Source: Phoronis australis (taxonomy: Eukaryota; Phoronida; Phoronidae). From it: 64,000 bases of DNA. This document shows positions 33,445-46,740 of this stretch, one piece after another; position 1 is the stretch's first letter, and each line of letters opens with the position of its first letter. Below the pieces are notes generated by a model. The model was given only the letters and a program-made list of their open reading frames with translations, did not search any database and was not told where the DNA came from. Made by a program: the position numbers and the translations under genes. Where the stretch lies: the NCBI GenBank assembly GCA_002633005.1, contig NMRA01000022.1:1018225-1082224 (forward strand). Direction: 5' to 3'.

Positions 33445-33822
33445 CGCTAAGTTCAGTCTATTATGAAGTATCGTGCTTTAATCTGTCGCAGAAATAGAGA
33501 TTTGACAAAGGTTTATCCAACGTGTAATTGCATTTGATGGAGAAAGAGTGTATTGTTTTGTACGGTTGTACCATTTCTGGGAACCTAGTTGTCAAGCAAA
33601 TAGTTAAGCATGAGACTCAGAATCAAATGGTGACTGAGATTATGGATATGATTGCAATAATTGTCCATCGGTCTAGGCCCAGATGCCGCGCAAATAATTC
33701 GAGATCATGACAGCAACCGGCACAGAGGCTGAAGTCGTACACAAACTTCGGTTAGATTTACAGTTCGAGACACATCTTTCTCGGTACTAAAGTTTTTAGA
33801 AAATTAAATCTTAATTCCGGCT

Positions 33823-34053
33823 CTAAAAGGCTTTAATTACCCGACTCTCGGATTCACTCGCCGAAGACGCCGGTGCGGGAGAGTCGAGTTCGTACGCTAA
33901 GTCTGCAGATACGATGAGGTCTTTTAACTCATTATCTGTTTCATCTATTGGCTGAGTGTCATCTTTACCCCCATCTCCAAGCCTGTCGTCATAATACTGG
34001 TCAAGTTCGCTCTCTAAGTATTAGTAACTTACGAGATCGTTACTATACGCCAT
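33823..34053 (-). pseudogene. Acidic coding-like frame with one internal stop
   Basis: On the minus strand MAYSNDLVSY is followed by a TAA (34021-34023). In the same frame come YLESELDQYYDDRLGDGGKD and another 50 residues, rich in Asp, Glu and Ser, ending VIKAF and a stop. One nonsense codon in an otherwise open acidic frame suggests a decayed exon or transposon gene. I do not recognise the family. Confidence 0.35.
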
Positions 34054-37000
34054 TGCACATATACCGTCAACTGATCAACGTCTGATCAACCACTGATGAC
34101 ATCACGTGACCGGAAACAAAAGAATCCATTGCAGGAACGCTTTAAAAACATATACGAAATATACCAGCTGCAATCACTGTGGTCAACCATTACGCTCTGA
34201 TAGCAGTATGCCCGTCATCAAGCAGAAACCATAAAAGCACGTTGGTTCAACTCTGCCGCGATAGGTTTTCACTTTCGCCTAAGCACTTTGTAAAGTGAAG
34301 GAGCATACCAAGGCGATCAAAGGACGTTCTTTCGGAAACAAGGTACAGTTTGAATTCTTGGTGTAACTGCTTGCCATATATGTGTTTTAAAAACCTCGCG
34401 TGAACTGGTCTAAATGCCGCATTTTTATATCATATTGCGCAAAAATTACCTAAACTACCATTAAAGTTTAATTTCAGTTTTATTCAATATTGGGGATATG
34501 GCGTTTTTTGTCGAGACACCTCATTTTTTGCTCAAAACACATTTTCTCCAATTTCATTTTCATTACACAGAGCACACTTTAGTGCCAAAATTAAGTCCCG
34601 TCCACACACAGTCTAAGCTAGAAGCACTTGCCCGAATGGAACTTATGATCCCACTTTTTGTGGAGCGTCCACATGCACGTGTCCGATAACTAGGGTAAGG
34701 CGGAAGTTGTTGCTCTGCGCGTGACAATTAACAACTAATGCGAAAGAAGATCCTGCTGTATGTAACCGCAGCTGATAATTCCTTCGGGACGGGACTGGTT
34801 ACCAGACTATTCAGGCCACTTTCTAAGCTCAAATGTACCCACCACAAGTACAATCTCATTGTTTCGGCTACTCATACATGTACGCATACATGTATACATA
34901 AATGGGCAATGCGTCGCTCCTTAATTGTTTCTTCCTTTTAGTGGTGCAGACAGTTGAAGAGGTTGTTCGTCACTGAGCCCTTATAACACTGGCATAACAT
35001 TTTAGTCTGTGAGACGCTTTCTAAGACATAAAGAATTTTCTTACATTTTTATCTGTTACAAAAAAGCTTGCTATTCTGTTTGAAGTTGGCAACGGAATGG
35101 TAGTTCTCTTTTCTTTTCAGTATTCGTGCGAATGGAATAGTATAAAAACTTCTTTAATTTGTGTCTGTTTCTCAATGATCACATGTATTGAAACATTTCA
35201 TTGGTTTTAAAGCTCTTACATTGAAGGCTGTTCCATGCGTTTTTCTGGAATCAGTTTGAGAGCATTCCTTATTATACACTAATGTGGACACCATTAGAAT
35301 ACTATCTGTAAATAAAAATCTGAAGTATTGGAGGAAAAAATCTTCAATATCTATACTGGTTAAACTTTAACACTCATTTTACACCCAGGGGAGTGGTTTG
35401 AGCATTATGTTCAGCTATGAGAAAGCACAAACAGATGCGGACTTTTTGCCCATTTTTCCAAGTGGGAGGGGGGCTCGTTTGAGACCCCCCGACCCCCTAG
35501 GTGTGCGGATGAATAGATAAGTTCAACAGACAACAGAGTTATTTGGCAGTTTGACGAACTCTTTCGAATATTCTCATAGGAAATGAATACTCGATAGGAT
35601 GTGACAGTAGTATTCCTATGTATGTGGGATAATCTATAGGTATGTATACATATAGATTATTACATGGCGAAGTCGTTATCCCCCTTATCTAGAGCCCGAG
35701 TGGATTTTAGAGATTTATCGCTCGAGGGGCATTAGCCCCGAGGGTGATAATTCTACAAAATCCACAGATTCGCATCTCCGACATTTTCTTCCGTGCTAGC
35801 CAAGAGGCCCCGCCACTCTCCTAAATTTTCTGGTGCAGTTTCCGGTTACTGTATTTTGACGAGAAATATTTGCATTTACTTTACTGTCCAGTACAACGAA
35901 AAAAAAATATTAATTTTGACATTGAAACGCTGTTCAAAGTCTTTCAATGGTAGAGGTGTTGGTATCGCGAGCACTTTTAGCAATGCTACTGGTAATCAAT
36001 TACAAAATTCAAACTTCGGTGTCGACTGATTATGTCGTCTGCTTGCCCAATAGCATAGCAGCATAGTTATCGGGCAGTTTGTGATTTATGGTTCACATAG
36101 GCCTACTGAGAAAACTACGAAAGCATGTTTGTGCACAAATTCCAAGGAGTACCTGTGAATGCAAAAGATACTTATATAACGTTTTTGGTTTAGAAAAATA
36201 TTAATTTTGTTGAAATTAAAAATGCGCCTCTGCAACGATTTGACTAGTTTACCTTTTGCATGTTTATAATTCAACATTCTCAAGTGAGCAGTTCTTCTGG
36301 GAAGTGTTGAGTGGCTCTTAAAAGGGCCGTTGGTTGTACTGTGCATGAGCCTTAGGTATAGGGTGAAATGGGTCTTAAAAGAACCGTTGAATAATTCAAC
36401 ATAAATCACACAGTATACCGTGCTCACTCAAGTACTGGAGGTCCTCTTCATTCAAGTTTTCATCAGGGAAGGTTGGAGGAAAACAGAGGAGATGACAATA
36501 TCGATGACAGTTGTAACATCCTATATAAAATTAAATGTTACCGTTCTCCAACGTTATCACGAACCCTGCCTTCTTCCAGTTCTTGTTCCTGGATTCAGAA
36601 ATAACCCTGAACCGTAGGGTAAAAAAGACGTACAACAAAAACGAATCAAATTTCGAAAATCATCGCCTTCGTTCGATTTCGTGTTGCTGTCGCCGGACTG
36701 ATGTTCCTCCCCAACATCATTGTCGAAAATCGACGTTACAACTGATGGAAACTTGTGTCCTTTGTTTCTAACTTTTAACCCATTTTTAAGAAATGGGTGT
36801 ACTGATTTTGTCTAATGTTGATAGAGCATAACTTTTGGTTTTTACAATGCATTAATGGTCTTGAATGCATTCCTATTAAGTGGCTTCATTGAGTTGAACA
36901 GCAAATAAATTAAATGTAACACAATAAAGTTTTGAAAATAAATAGACCAGTAACAGGACTCCCTAAGAATCGAGTTGTTTTCGAAAACTTTGCGCCATTG

Positions 37001-38390
37001 GTGATCTGATTGGTTCATGCATTTACGACGGGAAAATGATAGACCGAGTATCGTGCACGTGTGCACTGTAGCAACACTGTATCTTATTCTTATTTGGCCA
37101 CTCTGCTGATACAGCAAGTTTCCTTATTTATGCCCATCCTGATTTGACCGCAACTTGAGCTTGTTGGGTTCTGTCATATATATTGGGTTGGCATTGGGAC
37201 CCACATGGTGCTTACTCGAATGGGCTTCGTTTTACCAACTATTTCAAATTGTGTAGCTGAAGTAAATAAACAAAGTGCATGATTATCCTCACTGGAATTT
37301 TAGTATCTTTTGCCAAGTGCTCAAATTTTCTGACACTGGGCATTGTCAGAATCGTAAGGTAGAAGTGTTTCGCTGGATTTCCAGGTCTGTGGCGTTATTT
37401 ATACCGGACCAAAATTAAAAAACGAGAACTTTGTTTAAATCAAGAGCAGCATGATACACGTTTTACCAGACGTGCACAGGCCGCGCATGTGGGCCCATTG
37501 CACTGATCTCTTGGAACCATTTTTATCATGATGGTTCATTGATATATAGTTAAACCAAGCTGAGGAGCTTGAAACCTGATCACGGGAATTTTTGGCAGTT
37601 AGATTTTCTGACAAATGCTCGAAAGTTAACAACAAAGTTTGATAGCAATGCATTGCGGTTTTGTAGATACTCTGCCATAGGTTACAGATGCGTCACAGAG
37701 CGTAAATTTGACGAATTCTAGCTTACGATTTCACCTGTTTCGGAGACCGGGTTTCAACCACTTTTGGGCTATAATAAGCGCTACCCTTCCTGAAGCGGTT
37801 TTTTCTAAGCGCCCTGGCCGCTTAATAGGGCGAATACGGTAATATTTCAGAAGGGCATTACTTAGTATCCTTTATGCACGGGACCCTTTTGTTACATTAG
37901 GAGTGAGATTGATTCATTATGTACCCTACAGGTGGCATAGCACTTTACAAAACTGGTTGAAGAATTTTGTTTTCGTCATAAACGGTCGTTTGAAAGGCTT
38001 AAGTTTGGAAATGTTAGGACTTTAGGCGGAAATTTAAAAACCAAAATTCAACAATGATGAATAAAAACAACCTTCACACCCCTCTGGTGTTCCTGTTCCA
38101 TGTTTTCAAAGAAGTTGGTTGCATTAGACTGCAGTCGAGAGATTTTGTGCGGCATATATTCGACATGAAATGAGTGTGTAACCTGCCGTTGAATTGCAAG
38201 ATAGTTTTTGACTGTTCCAGGTGGTTATTTCTGAAGTATTAATGTAATCTTTATTTATGTTAATGGTTTTACCATCATTCCATTTATTTGTACACAAATA
38301 TGAACTTGTTGAAATTGCTGATCCAAATCCTGGCCAAATGTGCGCATTCTGCTGAGATCAAACGTCTGATCAGGGCCAGCGAAGAATAAT
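34054..38390. other. Gene-free region
   Basis: No coding region is supportable. A G-run/C-run snap-back lies at about 35465-35505, and two histone-type stem-loop look-alikes at 36313-36385. Confidence 0.55.
36313..36385 (-). promoter_or_regulatory. Two histone-type 3' stem-loop look-alikes
   Basis: On the minus strand GGTTCTTTTAAGACCC (36370-36385) and GGCCCTTTTAAGAGCC (36313-36328) each follow CAAC, as in the conserved 3' stem-loop of metazoan histone mRNAs. Each has one mispaired stem position. No histone reading frame is seen on that strand immediately upstream (36390-36800), so these may be relics or chance. Confidence 0.4.
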
Positions 38391-38448
38391 TTGGTTAATT
38401 CGCTCACTAGACTATGGCTGACCGTTCCTGGTAAGAACAGGTGTTCAT

Positions 38449-39200
38449 GTGTTTACAATATGACGACATTGACCTACACACATGATTTTGGCATTGTTCG
38501 ATTCCTCGCAATGTTATCTTTCCAAAACTATATGAATTTATCCCCTACCGCGTTTCATCTGTATTTTATCGTCGAATTTCGGTTCGCACTATTTCGCAGT
38601 TGACACCGACATGTTAGCTCAACTCAAGATTACAGCGACACCTGTTGTTAATGAATGAAACGGCATAATCGATTCTAGTGTTTGCCTGCGCGAGATTCCC
38701 GCTAAAGTTTTCCTGAACAAGTAGCAGCATTTCACCTGTTCCATTTTTTATACTTGTGACCATTTGACCATTTTTCCACGAAATTGGCTGAAGTGATACC
38801 ATTTTCACCAATATGGACCTGATAAATAACTAATACTTTTTTCACGATTTCGTGCTAACAGATGCGTACCAGGGTCATTATAGGATCGAATTCGAACCCT
38901 TGGCACCATAACACAGGCGGGGGATAGACGAGTCTCGGTCAATTTGACCTTATGAAAAGCGACAATCTTTAGAAGTCGGTAGATTAGTTAAGTTTTTGAC
39001 CGCCAGATGACTCCTTCCATTCAACATGGCGGTATTACTACCGCGTACCGGGAAATAGTGCGAGCAGAAATTTCACGATAAAATATTAAAAGAACGGGGT
39101 AGGAAGAATTTCTGTGTACTTTTGGAAAGATAACTTTGCAAGGAACCAAACGATACCAAAATCATATGTGTAAGTCAATGTCGTCATATTGTAAACAATT
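38449..39200. mobile_element. 750-bp element with long inverted arms
   Basis: Arms of about 155-170 bp (38449-38605 and 39030-39200) are inverted and clearly similar. Shared words include TTTACAATATGACGACATTG and TTATCTTTCCAAAA. It is non-coding between the arms. A THAP fragment lies just beyond the right arm. Confidence 0.8.
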
Positions 39201-39226
39201 ACCAAAATGGATTTGTGAAGACAGGA

Positions 39227-39577
39227 TTAAGTAGCAGGCCTACCAGAGCCTCTTAAAAAACGTTTATCTTCAAAATGCCTTAAACAAATGTATAAAGTGT
39301 TATTGCTGAAACAACTGCCATTCACGTTGACATAAGAAATAAGCTTTTCTTCCCACAGCCGATTATGGAGTCTTCGGATGGTATGGAAACTAATAACTTT
39401 GCATTTCGCCTGTGTGGCCGAACAACCGGCCACACAGCCATGATTAGCAGACGACGTACTTGCCGGAAATTGCACCAGAAAATTTAGCCAGGTGTCGCCA
39501 GTGAATAATTGACGTAAGGGTTTGTGCGTAAGATCACAGATTTCGTCCATTGAAAGAATACGGAGTTGGCGGTCCAT
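39227..39577 (-). pseudogene. THAP domain fragment next to inverted-repeat element
   Basis: In this 116-residue minus-strand frame, residues 45-103 show Cys47-x3-Cys51, a Trp in LWEEKL, and CLRHF giving the last Cys and His, the C2CH pattern of THAP domains. The sequence before residue 45 is unrelated. No transposase domain follows before the stop. It is probably a transposon relic linked to 38449-39200. Confidence 0.6.
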
Positions 39578-39579
39578 GT

Positions 39580-42500
39580 ACTATAGTCTTTGCACTACTG
39601 AGACAACTTTATGGGTTATTACACGGTTCTATCTGCCATTCGAGACTAATATTGTGGTATAAATGTATGTTATACAACGCACGTGTATTTACCAGTGGCT
39701 GTATATCGAAGCCCTCGTTCAAATACTTTTGAATATCACGAATCTCGATGTAATAACCACTGGTACAAACGCGTAGGTTGTGTAACATATATATTTTTAA
39801 CGTCCAGATATAACGTTTTCTAGCGAATTCTCAGCTTATCTCCAATTAATGTACATTATATTTTCGTAAAAACACATTAAAAAGATATGTTCTAATAGTT
39901 TGCCTATTTGCGCCGACATCGCGTCGTTTGTTAGCTTACGGTATTAGCACCATCGGCGGTGGCGTCAGCATCGTTGTCAACAGTTTTTAGTCAAACTTTC
40001 TGCTAAACGCGCGTTTTCACAGAAACAGGGAAACGCAAGAAATCCCAAATATTCGGACAAAAATCTTCATAACTTTGAAAATGATTAAAAAGACGTCCGT
40101 AAATTTATTTCATTTTACAACAGAAAATGAACCGAATTTTAAGATTTTTGTTTCCTACAGTAGCAGTTTCCGGCATTTTTGCGATGAATTAACTTTGGGG
40201 CGAATAAAGGAAGTTTTTAAACTCTTTCGGTAAACATGTACAACAGTTACGTTTGTGCGAGGTTTCGTAATAAAAAATTTGTCTGCGTGAATTCTTTTAC
40301 ATAACTTGACAGCCTACTTTTGGAATATCAAGCTTATTGATAATTAGTCATTTCCTTTATTATAACGGTTCCCCTTTCTACAGAAACGACGTTCAGGGAT
40401 AACATGTGCATCTATCGCTAACCGGGGTGCAACATTCATGTACTTGAATTTATCAGATGTTGGTATTTGGCATCTGAAGAATATCACGTTGACATAATGC
40501 TCGCCTGAAGAAACAAGATTTACAGTTTCGATTAGAGTGATTGTGAAACATCGTTTCTACCGAATTCATACTACTAAACGTTCTTATGTTTTCTTCACGC
40601 AAACACACATTTTTGCACTGACCATCTTGAATGAAACGATGTGAGGACACTTTAGCTGCCTAACTTGTCATTTTCCCTGACACTTGAATGAGACCAGTTC
40701 GATTTCAGATTCTGGAGCTAGTGGTGTCTGGGTCACCATGCAAGGTGACAGTGGGCCACATAGGCCTACAGTGTACATGTGTATGTAATAGACCGGAAGC
40801 CCGGAGCATTTAGCATAGATGAACGAGATACCAGCATCTCACCACTGGAGCACGTAGAGTGCACCCTAATATGTATTGATATAGATGTCTGCACTCTGGA
40901 TGTGGCCCCTGGGGACCTTACAGGGGAAACAGAGATGGGCTAGATTAGATATTCGAGAAACCGGCCAAAACTGAAAACGAACAATTGTGCCGCACTGAAC
41001 ACCGAATGACCCATGTCATACAAACTGCACTCTGGAAAGGGTGTGTCAGAAACCAAAAGGATCCTCCAAAAATGAGCTAGCTCATACATTCGAGGTGTCG
41101 CAAAAACAATTCCACATGATTCACTACATGCAGTTGCCCACTAAATTCCCTATGACAGACAAAATACACTCTGGTTTGTGCACACCAGAAACCCACAAAA
41201 GTTTTGTAACCGCGTCGACGACAATCCTCAAAAGTTTTGAAGAAAAATGAACTGAAAAACTCGTTCCAAAACCTAGCAAATGGGCAAGCATGGACTAGTA
41301 GACGCTTTTAGTGAATTGCACGACAACTGTGGGAAAAGACGACACACCAAGGGCCTTGGTGTCCAATTTGTGAGGTAGGGGGCATGAGTTTAGTTGTTTT
41401 TTGCTTTTATCTTTCAAAATTGGCGCCAATGATACATTAGCCGGTGACAGAACGAGGATGGGTTGAACTCATCAAAACAGGGTTTAGTATTCTTTTTTAA
41501 AAGTTTTCATATTAAAATATGAAAACTCTTCAAGGGTTCACCCATTTCAATACCCGATTCGAATATAGCGACTCATTTCAAAACCTGACTGAAAAGACTG
41601 ACTGCATTACAAAACAAATACCCACAAAAATACTCGCTGAAAAAGCAGCCTGAAACATCTACTTCAAAGAAAAACGGACGGGCACAACCTATTCAAAGCC
41701 AAAACTGCAAAAACAAATGAAATGTTGAAAAATAGTCCTATATCGATACTAATTTGGAGAAAATCATGCCCTGCCATTTCAAACCCCAAATTGACGAAAA
41801 CCGTACCCCACGCCATGTAAATCGTCAGTGTAAATGCTTACAGACAGGTTACATGTACATGTCTTGTTATAACAAACACATACGAATACTACTAACATGT
41901 CCTATCTCGATTTCATTGCATCAATGATACATGTATTTAGAGATGAAATGAAGACAAGATAGGATGACAAACAGCATTTGTGTGAGCGGACCGAAAGCAG
42001 TCACGTGACAAGAATGTCAAGTCTAATACTTAGCCACATTTTGTCTTTCGGGCCATTTCACCCACCCACCACACCGATGTCAATTCCAAGCCCCAATTCA
42101 ACACCGACCAGTGAAGACTTAGAGAGAAAAATTAAATCATGTGATAGTTTCGGCAAACAAATTAAACAAGATTTTAGTTCACAGTTTTCTGTGTAACTGT
42201 TCTCAGTATAATTGTATTTCATGCACTCACAACATAACGTTTTTGTTCGATTTGAAAATAATTTGGCTGGACTCTGATAGAGACGTCGATGTAACTGACC
42301 TCTTTTTGAAAATCCAAATTAAGGATAGCGGCCTAGTTATTATGCATCAGAATTTACATCTGATTCAGCAAATTTTGGTTCCTGCTCTATTCTCTTAAAG
42401 AGAGTAAAACTCTTTTTGAAAACAATGTCTTCAGTAAATGTTTTGGTAGTCCAAGTGTTCAATTGCGAATTTATTCCACTGGAAGACTGAACACAAACAG

Positions 42501-43200
42501 TGGAATACGGCTCTAAAGTGAAATACATACATGTACTGACTTTACTTTCCAGTATTCCATTCTGAATTCCATGCTCACACACACATATAAATTGATTAGT
42601 TACAGATTATTAACACAAAGAGATCCCGCAGAAAATGATAAATGTAATTAAAAGCAAGGAGATTGATGGTTAGGTCAACATGATGTATGATGTATCAAAG
42701 CAGTAGCAGATGTTCACTCGCTCACACCTGGCTGTAAGAAATATCAAGAGTTATATGCTATTGATCAGTACTTGCTGCTTTGGCCAGTTGTCACCAAAAG
42801 ACAGTGCCTTTACATGGCACGTACTAACCAATAGAGGGCAGCTTATCATTTTAGTAAGATATATGATACGTAGGCCTAAGTGCAACTGCTTCGGATTATA
42901 CAAAGTGCGTCCTCAGATTTCACTTCCGGTATGATATTGAATACAAGAAGCAGAATCAAATTATATCTGATTAACAAAATATTCATTCTCACTGTCTCAA
43001 AGTATCATTGTAATATTGGGTAATTTCATCAAAGCCAACATGACAACAATGAAACCTATGATGAAATGAATGCTTTTCCCGGAGCACCACCTGCTAAATT
43101 CAACTACTTACTCACTGGCAACCAAGAAGAAAAGAAGATACACATTTATTTCCATCAAGCATCTGTGGTTTTGTTAATCCAAGTTTCAAGATACCATGTC
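39580..43200. other. Gene-free region
   Basis: I see only short unsupported frames, with no repeats of note apart from AT-rich stretches. Confidence 0.55.
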
Positions 43201-43251
43201 GTCGCCATCAGGCGATGTCTGTTGGCTACATCATTTGTCACCATCAGGTGG
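43200..43251. repeat. Left piece of a 36-bp minisatellite
   Basis: About 1.5 units of the same repeat as 46521-46740 (GTCGCCATCAGG, TTGGCTACATCATTTGTC). The array is cut by the element at 43252. Confidence 0.85.
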
Positions 43252-46200
43252 CAGGCCCATAGCCAGCACAGAGCGGGGGCTGGTTCGAATTTCTAGAACG
43301 GTGGACCTTTTATATTTTACAATCGTCGTAGAGTTTTCGGTAAAGCCTTTGTCGCAGCTTAATTATGGGTGGGATCTGTAAACATAACGATGACTCTCAG
43401 CTCTATGATCATGAGATGAGACAGATTTTGTAATGCCAGACATGAGGATGCTGTGACTGTTACTAGCAAAGAACGAGACACAAATTCGGATGTACTGCGG
43501 TCCAGAAAGAGAAGTTCAACGTTCTCGAATTACCTCCTGCCAAAATTTTAAATTAGCCATGCTTAAATGAGTGATTACACCTCATTACATATCGGACGGA
43601 AATATAAAGTATAAACGGCGAATGACTTGACGAAATTGTTTATCCGGTTGTATTTTTGCGTGTTTTTTGCTTACATCGCTGGAAATGGGAACAGTCCACT
43701 ATTTCGAAGGTTCACTACTTCGAAGGTTCACTGCTCACTAGAAACGGTGGTCAGATTTAGTGTGCTTGCGTGTGCAGGCGAAATTGCCCGCATGTCTTAA
43801 AATGAGTACACACTTGCATTTTTAGAACGATATGAAGTCGGAATACTGATGAATTGTCAACCACGACGCATTCATCAAATCCATGTCAAGATCGCAACGC
43901 AACGCGACTGAAGAGTTTAAGGCCGCTGCGCCACAACCTCACCCAAGGAACCTCGTGCAGGGCCGGGTAGAAACTAAATGTAGTTAGTAGGCCACTTTAC
44001 CTGGTTGTATTTTTGCGAGTTACATCGCTGAATGTTCATTACTCCGAAGGACGGGTGCACTACTTCGAAAATATCTAAAATTTCGAACTCGGGTAAAATT
44101 TTTATGGTTTTGCATGCAAAAATAAACGATACTTCGGTAATTAGATGCGCTGAGTGGTGTACATGTACCAATACTGAAAACAACGTCCGGGTACCACCGA
44201 TTTCATGTACATACAAAATTGCCGCATGTTTTACGAATGCGGAAAAATGAGTACGTTCTTGCATTTTTAAAATCAGTATAGTTCTGTAGCAGCCCTTCGT
44301 TAACACAAACTTCGTTGAAAACACGACTAAACTTTTTGTTGGGAAGCGCTTGATACCGAGTCGCTAGTACATGTAGTGTCGAAACGGTCTCCCGTCTTCA
44401 GGTGTGCAGCTATGTAGCAAAACACTGAGAGACCTAACAAAACAACAAAATTAAAGCGCTGGCTATGTTTCGAAACTGCATGTCTCATCACCAGACAATA
44501 AGTGCAATGAACATATACGAAGCTAAATAAAATTTAAGTGAAATACACGTGGAATCAGGTAGAGGGGCATACAGGAGGGGCAGAGAGTGTAAATGTATCA
44601 TGACACGGTAAGACGCCCACAAGCCTATCGACACAGAGCCAACGTCCGGTACACACCTGTGAGCAGCTCATTCAGCACAGCTTTTTTCGTGACAGATCAA
44701 TCGCGATTCCAAATTTTTAGCCAAAATGTGACATTTATCGTAACTCATCATTAGCTATTCCAAGTGGACTTTTGGAGTAGTGAACCTACGGAATAGTGAC
44801 ATACAACTTTGTAAATCTTTTCCATCAAATTCGTTGCTCGTATGAAGTCTGCGAGGCTGCCTACCATTGACACTGATTAACAAGAGAATTTAGTACTTTC
44901 TTCATTGACAGGCCCGTAGCCAGCATTGCGCGGGGGTGGTTCGGCGAATTTCTAGTACGGTGGACCTTTGATATTTTGCAAACGTCGACGTTGTAGAGTT
45001 TTTGGTAAGGCCCTTGACGCAACTTACAGTGTACTAGCTAGGAGGGAGGGAAATTTATATACACAACGACGACTCTCACTCTAAGTTCCCAAGATCAGAC
45101 GGAATTCGTAATACCCGAAATGAGGATTCCCTAACGGTTTCTCCACAAAAAACGGGACCCAAATTTGGATGTAATGTGGTCCAGAAAGAGAATATTCTCG
45201 CGTTACCCCCTGCCAAACTTTCAAACCGGGCGTGCTTATTGAGCGATTACACCTCATTACATACTCGGAAGGAAACATTTAATCGCAGCATGATCGACTT
45301 GAATATTTTGATCTGGTTGTACGTATTTTACGTGTTACGTAACTTGCATACGGCGCTGGAAATTCGAACAGCCTAGTATTGCAAAGGTCCACTACTCTGA
45401 AGGTTCACTACTCTGAAGGTTCACTACTCTGAAGGTTCACTACTCTGAAGGTTCACTACTCTGAAGGTTCACTACTCCGAAGGTTCACCACTCCGAAAAG
45501 ATCTAAAATTTCTGACTTGGGTGTATCAAATATACCGTTTTACTTGCAAAAATAAACGACACTTCGGTTATTAGATGCACTAAGTAGTGTACCGGCTCAA
45601 ACAATGCCCGGATTTCATGCCCAAGCCAAATTGCCCGCATGTCTTTCGAATACCGAAAATGAGCACGTACCTGAATTTTTAAAAGATTATGAAGTAGGAA
45701 TATAGATGAATTATCAATCCCGATACATTCATCAAATCCAGGTCAAAATTGCATCATTTCACAGCGTGCCTGAGCTAGTTTAGGGCCTCTGCCCCTCAAA
45801 CTCACCCATCGGAACCACGCGCATGTCCGGGTCGAAAATAAATGTAGTTAGAAGGCTACCCTGTCCCTAACAGTCTTCACGAAGTCGGAGAGTCCCATTC
45901 AGCCGCTTTTGGTAGCTGAAGTCCTGACCAGATATTGTCCCTGCTTGAGACTGAATGAGTCGTTTGTTCACGATTGGCAATAATTGGAACTGAGCTCATT
46001 TGTAAACAATGTAATCAATGTTTTAAGAACTATTCAACTTTTTGTACACCCTTTTAATGGTTACTAAATGGGCACAAATACAATACCTTTCTCATGTCAG
46101 TTCCAACTTGTTAGCAGACAATCAGAGTAATGAACCGTCGGAGTTCTGGTTTCGGAATTGTGGACATTCGAAGTAGTGGACTTTCGGAGTAATGAACCTT

Positions 46201-46520
46201 CGGAATAATAACATGTGACCTTTGGAAATCTTTTCAATCAAGTTTCTTGCTCGTATGAAGCCTGAGAGGCTGTACGCCTGCACGATCTTATCATCAAGCA
46301 CCATTCGGGCGAATTTGACCGAGTACGGCCCTATGATTACGTGAACTTAACTCAAAATTATTACTGAATTAGTCATCACTGTAGTTAGTAGTACCAGTAG
46401 CTGCAACAATTGTGTTGTTGTTGTCCATCTATATCCCACCTTTAACGAATAGGACGGAGCTGGACATTTTCCGCGGGGGGTTCGATTGGAACCCCCCGAA
46501 CCCCCCTGCCTACGGGCCTG
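43252..46520. mobile_element. 3.3-kb inverted-repeat (foldback-like) element
   Basis: Its left end starts CAGGCCCATAGCCAGCACAG and its right end finishes CTGCCTACGGGCCTG, the inverted form. It sits exactly inside a minisatellite, with GGTGG on both sides as a 5-bp target duplication. A second internal left end (CAGGCCCGTAGCC) is at 44909, and long segments of 43252-44800 reappear at 44909-46270, so it is a tandem or nested double. Arrays of CACTACTCCGAAGGTT face their inverted form across each half. It has no recognised coding sequence. Confidence 0.75.
45390..45501. repeat. Seven tandem 16-bp units
   Basis: CACTACTCTGAAGGTT repeats every 16 bases, with variants in the last two units. A two-unit version is at 43697-43728 and inverted versions are near 44770-44795 and 46140-46215. 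Confidence 0.95.
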
Positions 46521-46740
46521 GGTGGTGTCTCTTGGCTACATCATTTGTCGCCATCTGGTGGTGTGTCTTGGCTACATCATTTGTCGCCAATAGGAGGTGT
46601 CTGGTTGGCTAGAGCATTTGTCGCCATCAGGTGGTGTCTCGCGGCTACATCATTTGTCGCCATCAGGTGGTATGTCTTGGCTTTGTCATTTACCGTCATG
46701 AGGTAGTGTCTCTTGGCTACATAATTTGCCGCCACATGAA
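46521..46740. repeat. 36-37-bp minisatellite, six units
   Basis: Units of the form GTGTCTTGGCTACATCATTT start near 46522, 46558, 46595, 46632, 46668 and 46704. This is the right part of the array split by the 3.3-kb element. Confidence 0.9.

Noticed and set aside
36086-36427. Minus-strand frame overlapping the histone-like stem-loops as a histone gene
   Set aside because: The translated sequence has no similarity to any histone.
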